From positions 35,491 through 99,490 of the forward strand of contig CALMBW010000007.1 of assembly GCA_937863385.1 (NCBI GenBank): a DNA stretch of 64,000 nucleotides. The letters are read 5' to 3'. Made by a program: the position numbers and the translations under genes. The DNA comes from an uncultured Actinomycetes bacterium (GTDB taxonomy: Bacteria; Actinomycetota; CADDZG01; WHSQ01). The notes beneath the pieces were generated by a model that saw only the letters and a list, made by a program, of their open reading frames with translations, was not told the origin of the DNA and did no database searches. Below are positions 55,877 through 63,988 of the stretch, in pieces; the stretch's first letter is position 1; every line of letters begins with the position of its first letter.

Positions 55877-55900
55877 GGATATATCCAATATAGATATATC
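55877..55900. promoter_or_regulatory. probable PadR operator
   Basis: GGATATATCC (55877-55886, perfect palindrome) and GATATATC (55893-55900, perfect palindrome) stand in an AT-rich patch 39 bases before the padR start. PadR-type operators are typically ATAT-rich dyads in such positions. Confidence 0.6.
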
Positions 55901-55932
55901 ATCGGGACGGATCCTGCGCCATAGGAACTTCC

Positions 55933-56688
55933 CTAGAAGTTCTCTAAGACGGTGAGGGTGCCTCGCATGGTGTCGTAGCCGGGAAGGTTGCAGTAGTAGG
56001 TGTAGGTACCCACGGGGGCCGAGAAGACCACCCGCCTGGCGACTCCTCCGGGGACTACCGTGACTACATCGAGATCGTCGATGACGAACGAGTGCATCCC
56101 GAGGTCGGCGTTGTCCACCAGGAGATCGAGTTCACCGGCCCGAAGGGTGATCTCGGAGGTGGAGTACCAGAGCTCTTCGGCCTCTAAGACGAAATCGCTG
56201 GGGGTGGGGGCGATGTCCTCTGTTAGCAATCGGGTCACTCCTGCGAAGGTGACCGCTAGGGCCACGATCGACATCCCCGCCGCGACGGCGAGAGGCATCG
56301 TGGAGGCCGAGGCTTGCAAGGTGCCGGACCCCTCGGACCAGATGAGCCGGGCTCCGATGAGTGACGCTACGGCGATGATGAGGAAGATCGCGGCGGCGAC
56401 GTACTCGAGGCTCGATACCGGTGTGGTTACTGCTCGTAGCAGATAGGGCGATGCCCACACGAGGAACACGACATCGGCAGCCGCGATGAGAAGCGCCGCG
56501 ACCCGCCGATGACCGAAGCCGAGAGCGACCAGCCCGGCCACCATGGCGGCCGCGATGAACCACAGAGTGGCAGGGGCGCCTTCGAACAGCAGCGCGGCCA
56601 GCACCACGGCCCCCAGGACCACCCACGTCATCAGCCATTCGGCGGCATTGGTGTCTCCCGCCGCAGCAAGCACCATGTGAGAGTTCAT
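55933..56688 (-). CDS. membrane protein with C-terminal cupredoxin domain lacking one His ligand
   Basis: A 251-residue protein from ATG 56688 with about five membrane helices (about 17-160) and a C-terminal cupredoxin-like domain (about 165-250). The copper site would need His-Cys-His-Met. 'GMHSFVID' and 'YYCNLPGYDTMRG' supply His, Cys and Met, but the second His is Tyr (family usual: PGHxxM). Copper may therefore be bound differently, or not at all. It lies upstream of padR and the Rieske gene on the same strand, separated by the palindromic operator. A longer GTG start at 56730 is possible. Confidence 0.75.
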   Translation of the reverse strand: MNSHMVLAAAGDTNAAEWLMTWVVLGAVVLAALLFEGAPATLWFIAAAMVAGLVALGFGHRRVAALLIAAADVVFLVWASPYLLRAVTTPVSSLEYVAAAIFLIIAVASLIGARLIWSEGSGTLQASASTMPLAVAAGMSIVALAVTFAGVTRLLTEDIAPTPSDFVLEAEELWYSTSEITLRAGELDLLVDNADLGMHSFVIDDLDVVTVVPGGVARRVVFSAPVGTYTYYCNLPGYDTMRGTLTVLENF

Positions 56689-56790
56689 CGATACCCCGTC
56701 GCCTCGCGACCTCTTACGTTGCGCCGTCACGGGGGCGGCGACAAGGGGGTTGGGGGAGGAATGTCCTAGAAACGGTAGAAGTCTGGGGTC

Positions 56791-58428
56791 ATGGCTTCTA
56801 GGGGACTCCGTACGTCGCTAGCGATCGCCTTGTTCGCCGCGCTGCTGGTTCCCCCGGCGGGGGCCGCGGTCACAGCCTCTGACCTCATGCCGGCTACTCG
56901 AACATCCAGCCAACCGGCACAGGGGCCGAGGTACTACCCCGAGTTCACCTACGAGCGTCTCTACGTCGAGATGCGCGACGGGGTCGAGCTGGCGGTAGAT
57001 CTGTGGAGGCCGGTGACGCCCAAGGGCGTCGAGGTACCGGTGATCCTTACGCTCACTCCGTATCGCGTGCTCAACCGGGCACTGGACGTGAACGAGACCG
57101 ATCTTCCCAACGATGACGCCAAGCTGTTCGTGCCGAAGGGTTATGCATACGCGCGTGCAGATGTGCGCGGCACCTACGGGTCTGGCGGATGTTGGGACTA
57201 CGGCGGTATCAAGGAGCGTCACGACGGTTACGACCTGGTCGAATGGTTCGGAACCCGAGAGTGGTCCAACGGCAAGGTCGCCATGACCGGCGGCAGCTAC
57301 GACGGCACCACCGCCAACGCTGCAGCGATCGAGCGGCCGCCGCATCTCGCAACGATCGTTCCCGTTTCGGCGATCAGCCGGTGGTGGGGCTACGCCTACC
57401 AGCAAGGCACGAGGTCTACCTACTCCGGAGAATCTGTGGACATCGATCCGCCTTCGGATACTCCAACCGATTTCATGTTCGGTTATGGGTTCCTTCCGCC
57501 ACCCAACCCGTCGGACCTCTCGCGGCCAGACCAGATCGCGATGCGTTGGGACATGTGCGATCGTGACGAGAAGTTCCTGAAGGGTTACTCGACCGAACCC
57601 GACTACGACGATTTCTGGATCGAGCGTGACTATCTGCGAAAGGCCGACAAGGTCGACGTGCCGGTACTGGTCGCGCACGGCCTGCTCGATTTCAACGTGA
57701 AGACCTGGGAAGGCACCGCGTGGTTCCAAGCGCTCAACACCGAGAAGATCCTCGTTGCGGGACAGTGGCCACACGCGAATCCACGTACCTATTGGCCTGG
57801 GTGGAACCTTCTGCTCGAGAGGTGGTTCGAACGCTGGCTGTATGGGGTTCGCAACGGCGTGGAGAACGAACCGGCGGTGCAGGTGCAATCTAGTGACGGT
57901 CAGTGGTACACCGGCGAACGATGGGGCGAGGGCCAGAAGCGAACCTTCGGGCTCGGTGAGGGAGAAGCCACGTTCCTCGACGATGGGGCGCTCACCGAAA
58001 CCGAGATGTTGCGGGGGCCGGCCAGCGATCGTTTCGTAAGGGTCGACCTGGAGGATGCGAAGGACCTTCGGCTCCAAGGGCGCCCGATCCTGCGTCTGCG
58101 AGCATCGAGCGATGCACCGAGCACCCACTTCGTGGCGGTTCTGGCCGTTGTTGCTCCGAATGGCAGCCTGCGCGTGATCTCACGCGCGTTCATGAACGCG
58201 CGCTATCGCGACTCGTTGGCCAAGGGCGAGGATCTCGAACCGGGCCGCGCCTACGACCTCCGGCTGGAGTTCATAGACAAGGACTTCGTCGTGGCCGATG
58301 ACCATCACCTGGCGCTCTTCATCGCCTCTTCTTCGAACACCTGGGTGGCTCCCGATGAGAACCGGGCCACGAACACGATCGACCTTTCCCGCTCCCGCTT
58401 GGAGCTCAGGCTGGCACGCACCTCGTAG
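56791..58428 (+). CDS. CocE/NonD-family secreted hydrolase
   Basis: A 545-residue serine hydrolase of the X-Pro dipeptidyl-peptidase / cocaine-esterase family. It has a signal peptide (about 1-27), 'DGVELAVDLWRP', an 'RGTYGSGG' oxyanion region, a nucleophile elbow 'TGGSYDGTTANAAA', and a C-terminal jelly-roll (about 360-540). It probably cleaves an ester or Xaa-Pro bond outside the cell; the substrate is unknown. It ends 13 bases before the convergent arsR stop. Confidence 0.9.
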   Translation: MASRGLRTSLAIALFAALLVPPAGAAVTASDLMPATRTSSQPAQGPRYYPEFTYERLYVEMRDGVELAVDLWRPVTPKGVEVPVILTLTPYRVLNRALDVNETDLPNDDAKLFVPKGYAYARADVRGTYGSGGCWDYGGIKERHDGYDLVEWFGTREWSNGKVAMTGGSYDGTTANAAAIERPPHLATIVPVSAISRWWGYAYQQGTRSTYSGESVDIDPPSDTPTDFMFGYGFLPPPNPSDLSRPDQIAMRWDMCDRDEKFLKGYSTEPDYDDFWIERDYLRKADKVDVPVLVAHGLLDFNVKTWEGTAWFQALNTEKILVAGQWPHANPRTYWPGWNLLLERWFERWLYGVRNGVENEPAVQVQSSDGQWYTGERWGEGQKRTFGLGEGEATFLDDGALTETEMLRGPASDRFVRVDLEDAKDLRLQGRPILRLRASSDAPSTHFVAVLAVVAPNGSLRVISRAFMNARYRDSLAKGEDLEPGRAYDLRLEFIDKDFVVADDHHLALFIASSSNTWVAPDENRATNTIDLSRSRLELRLARTS

Positions 58429-58441
58429 CCGGTCGCCCCCG

Positions 58442-58810
58442 TCAGATGGTGGCGGGGATCTCCACTGTTAGCGCCTCGCGAAGTGCTGCCATCTGTTCGG
58501 GAACGATCCGATAGAAGACCCACGTGCCTCGCTTCTCTCGCTCTAGAAGACCGGCCTCGTAGAGCACCTTGAGATGGTGGCTAACCGTGGGTTGGCTAAC
58601 GTCCAAGGGCTCGACCAGTTCGCAGGCGCAGACCTCACCATCGGGGCTCGAACCGATCAAGCTCAGCAGATAGAGGCGATTGGGATCGCCGAGAACCTTG
58701 AAGGCGCTGGCGAGCCGCTCGGCGTCTCCCCGTGCGACACCTGAAACCAAGGGGGAGCAGCAATCCGTCAGCAACTGAAGATTGTCCATGGAAGTCATAT
58801 TGACAGGCAT
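58442..58810 (-). CDS. arsR: ArsR-family metalloregulator
   Basis: A 122-residue winged-helix repressor: 'FKVLGDPNRLYLLSLI', a Cys pair 'VCACELVEPL' at the end of the sensing helix, recognition helix 'VSQPTVSHHLKVLYEAGLL', wing 'KRGTWVFYRI'. An extra N-terminal 'DCC' could help bind As(III) or Sb(III). It is divergent from a 52-codon ORF and arsM, with an inverted repeat between, so it likely represses the arsenic genes. The start may be 58810 or ATGs up to 21 bases later. Confidence 0.9.
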   Translation of the reverse strand: MPVNMTSMDNLQLLTDCCSPLVSGVARGDAERLASAFKVLGDPNRLYLLSLIGSSPDGEVCACELVEPLDVSQPTVSHHLKVLYEAGLLEREKRGTWVFYRIVPEQMAALREALTVEIPATI

Positions 58811-58840
58811 CTATATGATGTGCAAGTATCGAGGTTGGTC

Positions 58841-58862
58841 TATATCGACCAGGGTCGATATA
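58841..58862. promoter_or_regulatory. probable ArsR operator
   Basis: An exact inverted repeat, TATATCGACC (58841-58850) and GGTCGATATA (58853-58862), has a two-base spacer and overlaps the region just upstream of the ribosome site of the 52-codon ORF. A related half-site (TATCGAGG) lies at about 58827. This is a typical setting for ArsR binding. Confidence 0.7.
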
Positions 58863-58872
58863 AAGGAGTGAG

Positions 58873-59031
58873 ATGGTGAGACTTCCTAGGGACAGGCAGC
58901 GGAGCCGGGCCACGAACGGCGTGACGTTCGACGAAAGATGCGGTTGCGTGACCACCGCCGTGAGCCGGGCGGAGGGAGCCCTGAAGAGGGCGCAGGAGCT
59001 TAGGTTCCAGTCACCTTGGAGGATCGGCTAG
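58873..59031 (+). CDS. 52-residue Cys-containing small protein upstream of arsM
   Basis: ATG 58873 follows AAAGGAGTGAG, an excellent ribosome site, and the frame runs to TAG at 59029-59031, immediately before the arsM ATG. The product is basic, with a central 'TNGVTFDERCGCV' and an Arg/Ala-rich helical C-terminus. It looks like a short conserved actinobacterial hypothetical protein, but I cannot name a family. The Cys-Gly-Cys pair and the position between the ArsR operator and arsM suggest a metalloid-related role (inference). Confidence 0.6.
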   Translation: MVRLPRDRQRSRATNGVTFDERCGCVTTAVSRAEGALKRAQELRFQSPWRIG

Positions 59032-59838
59032 ATGTCTGACCTCAGAGAAGAAGTACGCGAGCGTTACGCCGAGGCTGCCAAGGCTGTGGCCGGATCCCAA
59101 CCGGGAAGCGCGATCGCTGCGACCGACGCCGTGACGAGTGACGTGGTGTTGGATCAAGCGGGCTGCTGCGGGGGCACGGCGGGTGATGTTGGTTGCGGCG
59201 AACAGTCGACGTGGGGGTCGGTCCTCTACGAAGGACTCGCATCCGAGAAACTCCCCGACGAGGCGGTGCTCGCTAGTCTTGGATGCGGTAACCCTACGGC
59301 TGTCGCCGATCTCAGAGAGGGCGAGACGGTGCTCGATCTTGGGTCCGGTGGTGGGATCGACGTCTTGCTGTCGGCCAAACGCGTGGGGCCCGCGGGCAAG
59401 GTCTATGGGCTCGATATGACAGACGAGATGCTCGCGCTTGCCAACGAGAACAAGGAGAAGGCCGGGGCGACCAACGTCGAGTTCCTCAAGGGCTACATCG
59501 AAGACATCCCCCTTCCGGCGGACAGCATCGACGTCATCGTCTCGAACTGTGTCATCAACCTTTCGGTCGACAAGCCCAAGGTCATGCAAGAGATGTTCCG
59601 TGTGCTCAAGCGCGGCGGCCGCATCGGGGTCAGTGACGTCGTTGCCGATGATTCACTCAGCCCCGATCAGCGCGCCGAGCGCGGCACTTTCTACGGGTGC
59701 ATCGCTGGGGCTCTCTCGTTCTCTGAGTACCGGGCCGGACTAGAGGCCGCTGGTTTCACGGACATCTCGATTACAACCACCCACGATGTGGCCGACGAGA
59801 TGTACTCGGCGATCGTCAAGGCTCACAAGCCCTTGTAG
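59032..59838 (+). CDS. arsM: arsenite S-adenosylmethionine methyltransferase
   Basis: A 268-residue SAM methyltransferase with 'LDLGSGGGIDVLLSA' (motif I) and the arsenic-binding cysteines of the ArsM family: about C45/C46, C85, C173 ('SNCVINLS') and C223 ('YGCIAGALS'). It methylates As(III) to less retained or volatile forms. It starts directly after the small ORF stop, with GGAGG upstream, so the two are one operon under ArsR. A hairpin terminator follows. SAM turnover links it to ahcY. Confidence 0.94.
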   Translation: MSDLREEVRERYAEAAKAVAGSQPGSAIAATDAVTSDVVLDQAGCCGGTAGDVGCGEQSTWGSVLYEGLASEKLPDEAVLASLGCGNPTAVADLREGETVLDLGSGGGIDVLLSAKRVGPAGKVYGLDMTDEMLALANENKEKAGATNVEFLKGYIEDIPLPADSIDVIVSNCVINLSVDKPKVMQEMFRVLKRGGRIGVSDVVADDSLSPDQRAERGTFYGCIAGALSFSEYRAGLEAAGFTDISITTTHDVADEMYSAIVKAHKPL

Positions 59839-59852
59839 GGGGATCCACCTTC

Positions 59853-59884
59853 CAGCGAGCCGTTGCCAGGAGAGCGGCTCGCTG
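59853..59884 (+). terminator. hairpin after arsM
   Basis: CAGCGAGCCG (59853-59862) pairs exactly with CGGCTCGCTG (59875-59884) around a 12-base loop, 15 bases after the arsM stop. No strong U-run follows. Confidence 0.6.
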
Positions 59885-59997
59885 AAGCGTTTGCGTTCGA
59901 GGTGGCCGGATGTCCTTGCCTGTTGGTGCCGACCGGCCCTATCTGCCTATCGACGCCCCAGGTGAAACTGGGTCGCAAGCGATCAGGAGGATGAGCC

Positions 59998-60399
59998 ATG
60001 GGCAAAGCGATCGAGAACCTTTCGCGACAACAGTGCTTCGAGCTCCTGCAAGAGCATCCCGCCAAGCTTGGCAGGGTCGCTCTTGCCGGCCCCCGCCCGG
60101 TCATCCTTCCGGTCAACTACGGCCTCGACGGCGAGAGCGTGATCTTTCGTACCGATCCCGGCACCAAGTTCCACGCGGCGGTGCACAAAGCATTCGTTGC
60201 ATTCGAGGTCGATGACATCGAGGCGGAATGGAAGACGGGCTGGTCGGTATTGGTCAGAGGGCAGGCGGCCGTCGTTGAGGATCCGCAGATGATCGAAAGG
60301 CTCCGGAACCTGCCTCTGATCCCGTGGGCCGAAGGGACCAAGGACAACTTCGTCCGGATCGAAGCAACGTTGGTTTCTGGCCGGGCGCTAAGGGACTAG
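59998..60399 (+). CDS. pyridoxamine 5'-phosphate oxidase-fold flavin protein
   Basis: A 133-residue split-barrel protein: 'LGRVALAGPRPVILPVNYGLDGESVIFRT' and 'AVHKAFVAFEVDDIEAEWKTGWSVLVRGQAAVV'. The fold binds FMN or F420 in small oxidoreductases common in Actinomycetota. The cofactor and substrate are not known. The start at ATG 59998 has AGGAGGATGAG upstream. It is convergent with the DMT exporter gene, four bases apart. Confidence 0.85.
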   Translation: MGKAIENLSRQQCFELLQEHPAKLGRVALAGPRPVILPVNYGLDGESVIFRTDPGTKFHAAVHKAFVAFEVDDIEAEWKTGWSVLVRGQAAVVEDPQMIERLRNLPLIPWAEGTKDNFVRIEATLVSGRALRD

Positions 60400-60403
60400 C
60401 AGG

Positions 60404-61348
60404 CTAGGACTCGCGCCTCGAAGTCAACCAGGCTCCAACGAGTACGGCTGCAGTTCCGACCAACGCCCATCCGTGGATGGTTTCGTCTAGCAGCGTGGCA
60501 CCGAGGATCATCGCAACGATCGGTACGAAGTAGATCGCGACCGAGCCGCGCGGCCCCCCTACGCGACCGACCAGCGTGGCCATCAGCACGAATGCGGCAC
60601 CGGTGCCGAGCGTCCCCAGTGGGACCATCGCCGCAGCAGCGTCCCACGCCCACGTCGAACCGGACAAATGGCTCAGTCCGAAGGGAACGACGATCACAAG
60701 GGCCGCCAGCTGTGCTCGCAGCAGGACCGGAAGCGCGCCGTAGCGCTGTTGGAGTGGGACGGCGAGGTTGGCACTCAGTCCGTACAACGTGATCGCGATC
60801 AGGATCAGGACGGTTCCTTCGAGAGTGGCCGATGAACCCTTGATCTGTTCCCACGAGATAGCCACGATCCCGGCGAAACCGACAACGAGCCCGATCGCCT
60901 GGAAACGTCTTGGCAACCTCCTAAGGAGCAAGGTCGACCATGCCACGGTGGCCAGCGGCATGGCGCCGTTCAACATCCCGGCCACCGACGAGTCGATCCA
61001 CTGCTGAGCGATGGGGAACAACGACATCGGGATCCCCACCCAGATGACCCCCAAGAATGCGATCCGCGCGCGATCTTGCCGGTCCACGGGCATGCGCGCC
61101 TTCTTGAACAGCGCCAGCGCCCCCGCCCCCAGCAAGACCCGTGCCGCAGCGATAACTCCAGGTCTGAACGAGTCGAGGGCGATGTCGATCCATAGGAACG
61201 ACGAGCCCCAGATCAGTGCGATCGTGGCCAGGAACCCCCATTCGGAAGGACCGAATGCCTCTGTCTTGGTGCCGGCTCCGCCCTGGAGAAAACGGGCGCG
61301 CTCGGGAACGGCTTCAGCTTGAGATGGTGCAACCAAGGTTTCGTTCAT
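60404..61348 (-). CDS. EamA/DMT-family transporter
   Basis: A 314-residue protein with ten predicted membrane helices in two EamA repeats ('IALIWGSSFLWIDIAL' in the first, 'GAAFVLMATLVGRVGGPRGS' in the second). These transporters export amino acids, nucleosides or other small metabolites; none can be chosen here. ATG 61348 is preferred over 61429 because the extension does not resemble the family. Confidence 0.88.
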   Translation of the reverse strand: MNETLVAPSQAEAVPERARFLQGGAGTKTEAFGPSEWGFLATIALIWGSSFLWIDIALDSFRPGVIAAARVLLGAGALALFKKARMPVDRQDRARIAFLGVIWVGIPMSLFPIAQQWIDSSVAGMLNGAMPLATVAWSTLLLRRLPRRFQAIGLVVGFAGIVAISWEQIKGSSATLEGTVLILIAITLYGLSANLAVPLQQRYGALPVLLRAQLAALVIVVPFGLSHLSGSTWAWDAAAAMVPLGTLGTGAAFVLMATLVGRVGGPRGSVAIYFVPIVAMILGATLLDETIHGWALVGTAAVLVGAWLTSRRES

Positions 61349-61464
61349 CGTGATAACTACAACCCGATCTGTTCGGAACTTGTGAGGGTCTCTGTCTGTA
61401 ACCTGAGCGGGTGCAAAGGTGTTCCCCACCTGCGAACGGCGAATAGAGGAGAGAAGGGGAGAAG

Positions 61465-62001
61465 ATGACGACGGCTTACGGGGCGCCCACCCAAGGTGAC
61501 GAGAAGGCCGTGCTCGTCGGCATGCTCGATCACTATCGCAAGACGATCGTGCAGATCTGTTCTGGCGTTTCGGAAGATGATCTGCGGCGCCCGATGGTTC
61601 CGTCCGGTTCCACGCTGCTTGGTCTCGTCAAGCACCTGGCTTTCGTTGAACGGGGGTGGTTCGAGGAGGTTGTGGGCAACACTCCGAGCCGACTCGTTTA
61701 CGACGACGCGGATCCCGACATGGACTTCCGCATCGAGCCGGACGAGACGTCCGAGCAGATCTTCGAGATGTACCGGGCCGCTTGTGAGCGATCGAACGAG
61801 ATCCTGGCGGGCGTGTCGCTCGACGATGTAACTCAGTGGCCGAACCGGGACGTGAACTTCAGATGGGTGCTGGCCCACATGCTCGAAGAGACGGCACGGC
61901 ATACCGGTCACGCCGACATCCTGCGAGAGATGATCGATGGCCGGGTCGGCGCCGGTTACCGCGCCGAACTCTACGATCAGACCCCCATCGGTCTGGACTA
62001 G
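61465..62001 (+). CDS. DinB-family (DUF664-type) protein
   Basis: A 178-residue four-helix-bundle protein: 'HYRKTIVQICSGVSEDDLRRPMVPSGSTLLGLVKHLAFVERGWF' and 'LAHMLEETARHTGHADILREMIDG' supply the three metal-binding histidines. Actinobacterial members are thought to be thiol (mycothiol or bacillithiol) transferases, but the substrate is unknown. ATG follows GAGAAG. Confidence 0.87.
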   Translation: MTTAYGAPTQGDEKAVLVGMLDHYRKTIVQICSGVSEDDLRRPMVPSGSTLLGLVKHLAFVERGWFEEVVGNTPSRLVYDDADPDMDFRIEPDETSEQIFEMYRAACERSNEILAGVSLDDVTQWPNRDVNFRWVLAHMLEETARHTGHADILREMIDGRVGAGYRAELYDQTPIGLD

Positions 62002-62014
62002 CGGGTCGAGGCGC

Positions 62015-62482
62015 TCAACCGGTTTTTGTAACGTCGGCTACATCCGCTTCGATGTGGGCGATCAGCTCGTCTGCATCGACATGCAGATTGACGCCGTGCG
62101 CCCCTCCACCGATGGCGACCGTTCCTTTCCCGGGGATGGAAGCGTCGGCGATGACCGGTAGCGGCTGCTTGGTTCCGAACGGAGTGATCGCTCCTCTGGG
62201 GTAACCGGTGACGGCTTGAGCTTCATCGGCGTCGGGCAATGTCATCCTCTTGATCCCGAGGTGCGCCCGTAGTTTCGTCCAGTCGATCGCGCGGGGGCCG
62301 GGTACCAATATCAAGAGATAGTCCCCCTCGCCTCGCCGCACGACCAGCGTCTTGAGCAGATTGTCGACTTCGATCCCTTGAAATGCGGCGGACTGTTCGA
62401 CCGATGTTGCTCGCTGTGTGGTGACGACTTCGAAGAGAAGGCCACTCCCGCGCAGTGCCTCGATAGCTGGTGTCTCGCTCAT
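62015..62482 (-). CDS. YbaK/EbsC-type aminoacyl-tRNA deacylase
   Basis: A 155-residue protein of the YbaK/ProX trans-editing family: 'HLGIKRMTLPDADEAQAVTGYPRGAITPFGT' and 'IADASIPGKGTVAIGGGAHGVNLHV'. These remove wrongly attached amino acids (for example Cys or Ala on tRNA-Pro). The conserved Lys of YbaK-type sites appears in 'NLLKTLVVR'. It is convergent with the DinB gene. Confidence 0.88.
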   Translation of the reverse strand: MSETPAIEALRGSGLLFEVVTTQRATSVEQSAAFQGIEVDNLLKTLVVRRGEGDYLLILVPGPRAIDWTKLRAHLGIKRMTLPDADEAQAVTGYPRGAITPFGTKQPLPVIADASIPGKGTVAIGGGAHGVNLHVDADELIAHIEADVADVTKTG

Positions 62483-62602
62483 CCCCAGACCTTATCCAGG
62501 TGGTTGGGGGGCCGATAGACCCTTGCACAACAGGAGACTTGACCCTTGGTGCGAGCGCTACGGCGGGCCCACAATCGAGATAGGTGGGAAGGAGGCCATC
62601 CG

Positions 62603-63496
62603 ATGAAGGTTCTCTATGCGACCGACGGATTCCCTGCCGCTCACGACGCCAGGCACCTGATCACTAAGTTGCTGCGCCGTGATGGCGTTGAGATAACCAT
62701 CGTCACCGTTACACATCGCTGGAGTCTGGATCCCGAGCATCTTCTTCTGCAAGTGGACCCGATCCAGGAACGCCGGATGCGGAGTCTCGAGATCGTTAGC
62801 CACCCGGTTTCCGAGCTCGAGGCGGAGGGGTTCGAGGTCCGAAGCAAAGTCCTCGAAGGGCACCCTGGACACGAGATCGTGAATTTCGCCGAACGCGGCG
62901 ACTTCGACCTGATCGTTGTTGGTGCCGGTGGGCATTCGTGGGTCGGGAACAGGCTGCTGGGCAGCGTCAGCACTTTCGTGCTGCATGAAGCTCCCTGCTC
63001 TGTGCTGGTCTTGCACCAACTGGTGAAACACGAGGGCCGGGCCCTTGTGGTTGTGGGTGTCGACGGTTCGAAGACGTCCATCGAGACCGCCAGGCATTTG
63101 GCTCAGATGCTGGATCCGGCCCGGTGCGCGATCGAGATCGTTTCGGTGGTTCACGTGGACATGCCCGTGGCGATGCCTGGGCTTATGGGGCCGTTCCTCT
63201 TGGACGAACGTTCCGTGAAGCATCGAGAAGAGTTGCTGGAGAACGAGGCCAGAGGCTACGTGCGAGAAGCGGCATCCTTTTTCGAAGAATGCGGGTTCCA
63301 AGTGTCCTTCCGGGTGGAGTTCGGAGGTGAGGCGACGGTGCTGCTCGACGTCGCCAGCAGGGTCAAGGCAGACCTGCTGGTCGTCGGTTCCAGGGGTCTG
63401 GGGCCCATCCGCCGGGTTCTGCTTGGTTCTGTTAGCGATCAGGTCGCCCGGCACGCCGCTGCAGCCCTGGTCGGCCGCTTCTGGACCGAGGGGTAG
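62603..63496 (+). CDS. universal stress protein, two UspA domains
   Basis: A 297-residue tandem UspA protein. Domain 1 starts 'MKVLYATDGFPAAHDA' and has 'VVGAGGHSWVGNRLLGSVS'. Domain 2 begins at about residue 152 ('ALVVVGVDGSKTSIETA') and ends with the ATP-binding 'GSRGLGPIRRVLLGSVSDQVARHA'. Tandem Usp proteins bind ATP and accumulate in starvation or hypoxia in Actinomycetota. ATG 62603 is chosen because homology begins there. Confidence 0.92.
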   Translation: MKVLYATDGFPAAHDARHLITKLLRRDGVEITIVTVTHRWSLDPEHLLLQVDPIQERRMRSLEIVSHPVSELEAEGFEVRSKVLEGHPGHEIVNFAERGDFDLIVVGAGGHSWVGNRLLGSVSTFVLHEAPCSVLVLHQLVKHEGRALVVVGVDGSKTSIETARHLAQMLDPARCAIEIVSVVHVDMPVAMPGLMGPFLLDERSVKHREELLENEARGYVREAASFFEECGFQVSFRVEFGGEATVLLDVASRVKADLLVVGSRGLGPIRRVLLGSVSDQVARHAAAALVGRFWTEG

Positions 63497-63596
63497 GCGA
63501 GCGTCCTCGGAACCGATCGATCCACCGCTCGCGGCAGCTTTCCTTGCCAGGTTGACGTCGCCTGCCGGTGCTCTTCTGGCAAAGATGCCTCTGGGG

Positions 63597-63669
<73 letters not shown>

Positions 63670-63815
63670 GTCGGGCATTGTAGAGGAAAGGCACAACCCT
63701 CCAACCCAGCCCCCTCGTATCGCTTCGGTTCGCCCTACTGCGCACCGATGCCGCGCGCGTTCGGAGAGGGGCGATGAACTCGCTGTGACCGTCGCGCGAA
63801 CCGGCCAGGGGAGCG

Positions 63816-63903
63816 GGTTCCGGTCTCGAAGGTTGGTTCCGGTCTCGAAGGTTGGATGTCTCGAGACATGTGTCTCGGATGTCTCGCGACATCGTCTCGC
63901 GAC
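63816..63903. repeat. 19-bp tandem repeat plus palindromic TGTCTCG array
   Basis: GGTTCCGGTCTCGAAGGTT occurs twice head to tail (63816-63834, 63835-63853). It is followed by the perfect 14-base palindrome ATGTCTCGAGACAT (63856-63869) and further TGTCTCG/CGACAT units up to about 63905. This resembles multiple protein-binding sites, such as a transposon end or an accessory recombination site. Confidence 0.7.
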
Positions 63904-63923
63904 ATCACATTGGGCGACCGACC

Positions 63924-63988
63924 GTGTGTGATTCCAGCGGATAGTGGACACGGCTGATCGGGCATGTCGCGGGCCATAGTGGACACCC
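63924..63988 (-). repeat. 65-bp repeat, copy B (mobile-element-end-like)
   Basis: An exact reverse complement of 46582-46646. The palindrome-rich array lies just to its left, and 12 bases remain to the window edge on its right, so a mobile element could extend out of the window. Confidence 0.85.
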
